Shown here: piece after piece, positions 60,311-64,000 of the stretch
Position numbering within the stretch: position 1 is the first letter of the stretch
Layout: each line of letters begins with the position of its first letter
Origin: Streptomyces massasporeus
GTDB lineage: Bacteria; Actinomycetota; Actinomycetes; Streptomycetales; Streptomycetaceae
Length of the DNA: 64,000 nucleotides
Direction of reading: 5' to 3'
Assembly: GCF_014648995.1 (NCBI RefSeq)
Contig: NZ_BMSE01000004.1
Location: 372,001-436,000 of the forward strand
Made by a program: the position numbers and the translations under genes
The notes under the pieces: generated by a model
What the model was told of the DNA's origin: nothing
Databases searched by the model: none
The model's input: the letters and a program-made list of their open reading frames with translations, nothing else

Positions 60311-61042
60311 ATGGCTGAGCAGCGAGGCGACGAGCGGGACACGGGAGACGCGCGGGAGAGCGAGCGGGGTGCGGGGGAGGCGCGGCGCAGGAGTGCGCGT
60401 CCCGAGGAGGCACGCGCCTGGGAGGGCCTCGTCACGACGGCCCGCCGGACGGTCTCGGACGGACTCGTCGTCGGCACGTCCGGCAACGTCTCGGTGCGCG
60501 TCGGGGACACCGTCCTCGTCACGCCGTCGGGGGTCCCCTACGACAGGCTGGCACCGGACGACGTCACCGGCGTGGACCTCGACGGCCGGCAGGTCCTCGG
60601 CACGCTCGTCCCGACCAGCGAGCTGCCCATGCACCTCGCGGTCTACCGCACCACCGGCGCCCTGGCCGTCGTCCACACCCACGCCGTCCACGCGACGGCC
60701 GTCTCGACGCTCGTGAACGAGCTCCCGCTGATCCACTACATGGCCGCCGCGCTCGGCGGGCCCGTCCGGGTCGCCCCCTATGCCACCTACGGCACCGACG
60801 AGTTGGCCGAGAACATGCTCCGCGCCCTCGCCGACCGCTCCGGCTGCCTCCTCCGGAACCACGGCACCATCGCTCACGGCGCCACCCTCGCCCAGGCCTA
60901 CGACCGCACCGCCCAGCTGGAGTGGATGTGCCGCCTGTGGCTCACTGCCTCCTCGGTGCCCGGCCTGGCCCCGAGCCTGCTGTCCCGGGAACAGCTGACG
61001 GAGGTGGAGGAACGCCTGCGCGGCTACGGCCAGCGGGGCTGA
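60311..61042 (+). CDS. Class II aldolase/adducin family protein (fuculose-phosphate-aldolase-like)
   Basis: A 243-residue zinc-dependent aldolase-fold protein. VVGTSGNVSVRVGDTVLVTPSGVPYDRL binds the phosphate, PTSELPMHLAVYRTTGALAVVHTHAVHATAVS carries the catalytic Glu and two zinc His, and LLRNHGTIAHG supplies the third His. It probably cleaves a sugar phosphate (such as L-fuculose-1-phosphate) or a related compound. The N-terminal about 35 residues are charged and unlike the family, so the true start could be later. It is divergent from the phosphate transporter. Confidence 0.9.
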   Translation: MAEQRGDERDTGDARESERGAGEARRRSARPEEARAWEGLVTTARRTVSDGLVVGTSGNVSVRVGDTVLVTPSGVPYDRLAPDDVTGVDLDGRQVLGTLVPTSELPMHLAVYRTTGALAVVHTHAVHATAVSTLVNELPLIHYMAAALGGPVRVAPYATYGTDELAENMLRALADRSGCLLRNHGTIAHGATLAQAYDRTAQLEWMCRLWLTASSVPGLAPSLLSREQLTEVEERLRGYGQRG

Positions 61043-61121
61043 GCCGCCCCCGCCGCCACGGACGTCACCCCGCCGCTGCCTCCCACTGGTCGCCCACGGC
61101 GTCCGCCAGGACACTGGACCC

Positions 61122-62249
61122 GTGCGCACTGTCAAAGCGACGGCCGCTGCCGTCACCGCCGTGATCGGGGCCGGTGCCGCCGCGGTGGCCGCCGGCCGGC
61201 TCGCCAGCGACGCCGCGCTCAAGGCGCCCCCCGGCAGGCCCCTGCCCACCGAACCCCGGCTCACGGTGCACGGCACCGCCGCCGGGCAGATCACCCTCAC
61301 CCGGGACCTCGCCGCCCTGCGCCCCGGCCGCTACGGCCTCTCCGGCAACGGCTCCCACGCGGTCGTCGGCCCCGTCCTGGCCGGTGTCGCGCACTCCGCC
61401 GACACCGTCGTGCGCCGCCTGGAGAGCGTCACGCACGGCACACTGACGTCCGGCGACAAGGTCTGGCTCACCCCGAACGTATACGTCGGCAACCCGAGCG
61501 CCGCCCTCGGCCTCGAACACGCCGACGTCGACGTCCCCGGCGAACTCGGCGCCCTGCCCGCGTGGTTCGTGCCGGGCAAGCGGGACACCTGGGTGATCGC
61601 CGTGCACGGCCTGGGCACCACCCGGGAACTCGCCATGAACGTCATGGGGTTCCTGCACCGCAGCCGCTTCCCGGTGCTCGCCCTCGCCTACCGCGGCGAC
61701 CTGGGCGCACCCCGCCCGCCCGACGGCCTGAACCACCTCGGCGAGACCGAGTGGCGCGACCTCGACGCCGCCATCCGCTACGCCGTGCGCTACGGAGCCC
61801 GTCAGGTCGTCCTGCACGGCTGGTCCACCGGCGCCACCATGGCCCTGCGCGCCGCCGCCCACTCGGGACTGCGCGACCGCGTCTCCGGGCTTGTCCTGGA
61901 CTCCCCGGTGCTCAGCTGGGAGACCACCCTGCGCGCCCTCGCCTCGGCCCGCCGTACCCCGGGCGCGCTGCTGCCCCTGGCGGTCCGCGCCGCCCAGGGC
62001 CGCACCGGCCTGACCGGCGACCGCGCCACGGGCCCGGCCCCGGCCGACGGCCTGCGCGTCCCGGCGCTCGTCTTCCACGGACCGGACGACACCGTCGCCC
62101 CCTGGCAGCTCTCGCGCCGGCTCGCCGACGCCCGCCCCGACATGGTCGCCCTGCGCACCGTCGCCGCCGCGCCCCACGGGGCCATGTGGAACGCCGACCC
62201 GGAGGCCTACGAGGAGGCGCTCCGCCGCTTCATGACGCCCCTCATGTGA
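61122..62249 (+). CDS. Alpha/beta-hydrolase with an N-terminal membrane segment
   Basis: A 375-residue protein with a GTG start. Residues about 5-27 are hydrophobic (ATAAAVTAVIGAGAAAVAAG) and may anchor or export it. The hydrolase domain begins near residue 140: VIAVHGLGTTRELAMN (oxyanion region), LHGWSTGATMALRAA (nucleophile Ser), FHGPDDTVAPW (Asp) and AAPHGAMWNADPEAYEEAL (His). It resembles BAAT-like or dipeptidyl-peptidase-like hydrolases; the substrate is unknown. It follows the aldolase by 79 bases. Confidence 0.87.
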   Translation: MRTVKATAAAVTAVIGAGAAAVAAGRLASDAALKAPPGRPLPTEPRLTVHGTAAGQITLTRDLAALRPGRYGLSGNGSHAVVGPVLAGVAHSADTVVRRLESVTHGTLTSGDKVWLTPNVYVGNPSAALGLEHADVDVPGELGALPAWFVPGKRDTWVIAVHGLGTTRELAMNVMGFLHRSRFPVLALAYRGDLGAPRPPDGLNHLGETEWRDLDAAIRYAVRYGARQVVLHGWSTGATMALRAAAHSGLRDRVSGLVLDSPVLSWETTLRALASARRTPGALLPLAVRAAQGRTGLTGDRATGPAPADGLRVPALVFHGPDDTVAPWQLSRRLADARPDMVALRTVAAAPHGAMWNADPEAYEEALRRFMTPLM

Positions 62250-62294
62250 CCCCTCTCACACGCAGTCGACGATACGGCCCTGTTGCCGCTCCGT

Positions 62295-62456
62295 CGCACA
62301 CCCGTGGACGCGGGCGCCCTTGCCGGTCTCTCGCGTCTCCATTGAGGCGGCTGCCCTTGCCGGTCTCTCACGCACCCGTCGAGGCGGCTGCCCCTGCCGG
62401 TCTCTCACGCACCCGTCGAGGCGGCTGCCCCTGCCGGTCTCTCACACCCCCCGTCC
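62295..62456 (+). repeat. 37-bp tandem repeat downstream of the hydrolase gene
   Basis: Units at 62344-62380 and 62381-62417 are nearly identical (GAGGCGGCTGCCC, then TGCCGGTCTCTCACGC); a third at 62418-62456 is diverging and an older copy precedes them from about 62295. No coding gene is seen in 62250-62689. ATTCCGTTT occurs twice at about 62558 and 62648, possibly promoter elements of the next gene. Confidence 0.85.
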
Positions 62457-62764
62457 ACGCAACCTCCCCGCCACTCGCTCACACACCCCCGTTCACGCCC
62501 CCTTCGCCCTGTCGCCACCACGTCCCGTCCCGCTCGGCACCGACCGGTCGCGACGATTCCGTTTAGCGCCGTACCACTGGCCTGTTCCCGGCCCTCGACC
62601 ACTCCCGCGAACAGGTGCGTTGGCCATCCCCGTCGCCCGCCGTGACATTCCGTTTGGGTTTTCGGACCGTCAACCGGAAGACTGCCCCCGTGACGTCCCG
62701 TATCCCGCGCGACTCCAGGCTTCGACTCGTCCGCCCGCGACCCCTGGCCGCCGCCCCCCAAGCG

Positions 62765-64000
62765 ATGAACCAGCGGCGCTCGCGCCGCCCCGCACCGCGC
62801 CCTCCGGAGGGCACCCCGGCACCGGCGGAGCTGGCCAGAATGGCACGCTCAGGCCTGGCCGACGCGGCCCGCGTCGCCCGCTGGGCCGACGCCGCGCTCG
62901 GCCCCGGCCGGGACAGCGGAACCGACGACGGCAAGGCCACCCTCTCCGAGGCGACCGCCGAACGGGCGGCCCGCGACCTGGGTCTGACCCCGGCTCAGGT
63001 GAGAGCCGACTGGGACACCGCCCGCCTCGCCGGTCTCATCGAGGTGCACGGCGACAGCGCCCGCCCCGGCTGGCGGCTGCGCGCCTGGAACCGCGACGAC
63101 AGCGCCGTGCTGCGCGGCTGGGTCGCCCTCTTCGACGCCTGGTCGCTCGCCCACCCGGAGCCCGCGGAGCACGAGCCCGCCGCCGTCGCCGAGGTCGTCT
63201 CCGCCATGCCGCAGGCGCTCTCCTTCCTCCAGCTGTCCGCCGGGCCCGTCCCCGTGGAGCAGCTCCTCGACCTCCTGGAGCAGCGCGTCACCGAGCTGCG
63301 CACCGCCCGCTGCGAGATCCCCTACGGCCCCCGGCCCGAGCCGCCGGCCGAACCGGAGCACACCGACGCCCCGCTCGCCCCGCTGCTCGACTGGGCCCTG
63401 CGCGCCCTCGCCTCCGTCGGCGCCCTCACCTACGGCGACGGCCAGGCCACCCTCACCCCCCTCGGCAGCTGGGCCGTCTGGGTCAAGCTGGAGCAGATCT
63501 GCGTCGCCGCGCAGAGCCCCGCCGGGAACATCGAGCAGGCCGCCGAGGACATGCTCCGCGGTTGCGCCCAGCTGCGCCCGAACGCGGCCCGCGCCGAGTA
63601 CCGCGCCTGGCTCGCCGCCCGCCCCGTCGGCAGCGCCGTCACCGAGCTCCTCGGCGCCGCGCGCGGTGAGGACGCCCTGCTGCGCGGCCTCGCCTTCGAG
63701 GCGCTGCGCGTGGTCGGCGCGCCCGCCGAGCCGGACGTCCGCGGCGTGCTGGAGGAGCCCACGCTCAGGCCTTACGGGCTGCTGTGGCTGGCCGAGCACG
63801 ACGGCGCCGACCCCGAGGACGCCCACGAGGTCCTCACCCGCGAGGAGGCGACATGGCTGTGGGTGGACACCGCGGCCGCCGTCGCCGACCACGGTGAGGC
63901 GCCGCTGCTGGTGCGCCACCTGGAGTCCGCGGTGCAGCCGACCGTCCCGATGCTCCTGGACGAGGTACGCGCCGTGGGGCACCCGCGCACCGTGCAGGTC
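62765..64000 (+). CDS. Hypothetical protein, 3' end beyond the window
   Basis: An open frame of 412 codons runs from the ATG at 62765 to the window edge with the codon bias of a real gene. No family was recognised. It is Ala/Glu/Leu-rich and mostly helical: LSEATAERAARDLGLTPAQVRADWDTARLAGLIEV could be a winged-helix-like segment, and FLQLSAGPVPVEQLLDLLEQRV and LDWALRALASVGALTYGDGQATLTPLGSWAVW repeat a similar helical-plus-hairpin pattern. Alternative starts are a GTG at 62690 and an ATG at 62839, the latter with GGAG at good spacing. Cytoplasmic; possibly nucleic-acid binding, which is a guess. Confidence 0.75.
   Translation, partial: MNQRRSRRPAPRPPEGTPAPAELARMARSGLADAARVARWADAALGPGRDSGTDDGKATLSEATAERAARDLGLTPAQVRADWDTARLAGLIEVHGDSARPGWRLRAWNRDDSAVLRGWVALFDAWSLAHPEPAEHEPAAVAEVVSAMPQALSFLQLSAGPVPVEQLLDLLEQRVTELRTARCEIPYGPRPEPPAEPEHTDAPLAPLLDWALRALASVGALTYGDGQATLTPLGSWAVWVKLEQICVAAQSPAGNIEQAAEDMLRGCAQLRPNAARAEYRAWLAARPVGSAVTELLGAARGEDALLRGLAFEALRVVGAPAEPDVRGVLEEPTLRPYGLLWLAEHDGADPEDAHEVLTREEATWLWVDTAAAVADHGEAPLLVRHLESAVQPTVPMLLDEVRAVGHPRTVQV

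Noticed and set aside
62320..62764. Coding gene across the 37-bp repeats
   Set aside because: The frame is Arg/Pro-rich low complexity and continues out of frame with the real gene downstream.

Overview
The window is chromosomal DNA from a Streptomyces or very close relative. It has very high GC with G/C at third codon positions, many GTG starts, twin-arginine signals on exported enzymes, an LAETG sortase anchor and a SigE-family sigma factor. From memory, the gene order (pectate lyases, sigma factor, lone PBP, ectABCD, SCO1860-like protein, cob cluster, PitH2-like transporter) resembles the SCO1844-SCO1880 region of S. coelicolor in reverse. No rRNA, tRNA, integrase, transposase or CRISPR array was seen.

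Bases 1-18183: a dense pectin- and plant-wall-degrading locus. It holds the end of a GH43 enzyme, a PL1-CE8 fusion, a solute-binding lipoprotein, a CE12 acetylesterase, PL1, two tandem CE8 esterases, a third PL1 domain, an alpha/beta hydrolase and PL9. A HAD acid phosphatase, a tandem GH43 on the other strand, a second PL9 and a PL3 follow. Several genes overlap or abut. Together they can de-esterify pectin (CE8, CE12), cleave the backbone (PL1, PL3, PL9), trim arabinan/xylan side chains (GH43) and bind the products. On the minus strand a SigE-family sigma factor, a one-pass membrane protein with an exported domain, and PL3 lie in a row (17350-19734), which suggests surface-sensing control.

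Bases 19735-32335: a purine permease, a class B PBP, a membrane protein-histidine kinase-response regulator operon, a GNAT, a divergent IclR regulator and aldehyde dehydrogenase (possibly the last step of uronate catabolism), a DUF1349 protein, a second GNAT, a DsbA-like oxidoreductase and a class V aminotransferase.

Bases 32336-40850: ectABCD for ectoine and hydroxyectoine, with a long AT-richer upstream region; then DinB, aminotransferase and amidohydrolase genes, an LAETG-anchored surface protein, and a 38-bp minisatellite.

Bases 40851-58366: one minus-strand cobalamin operon running cobD, cobQ, cobN, chlI/chlD, cobO, cobB, cobI, cobM, cobL, cbiG-cobJ, cobH, cbiX, cobC. Stops and starts mostly overlap. 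It is headed by a B12 riboswitch and a possible 19-residue leader peptide. cobB carries an in-frame copy of a repeat found elsewhere between genes.

Bases 58367-64000: a PiT phosphate transporter and small membrane protein with an in-phase PHO-box array upstream, a class II aldolase, an alpha/beta hydrolase, a 37-bp tandem repeat and an unrecognised gene cut by the window edge.
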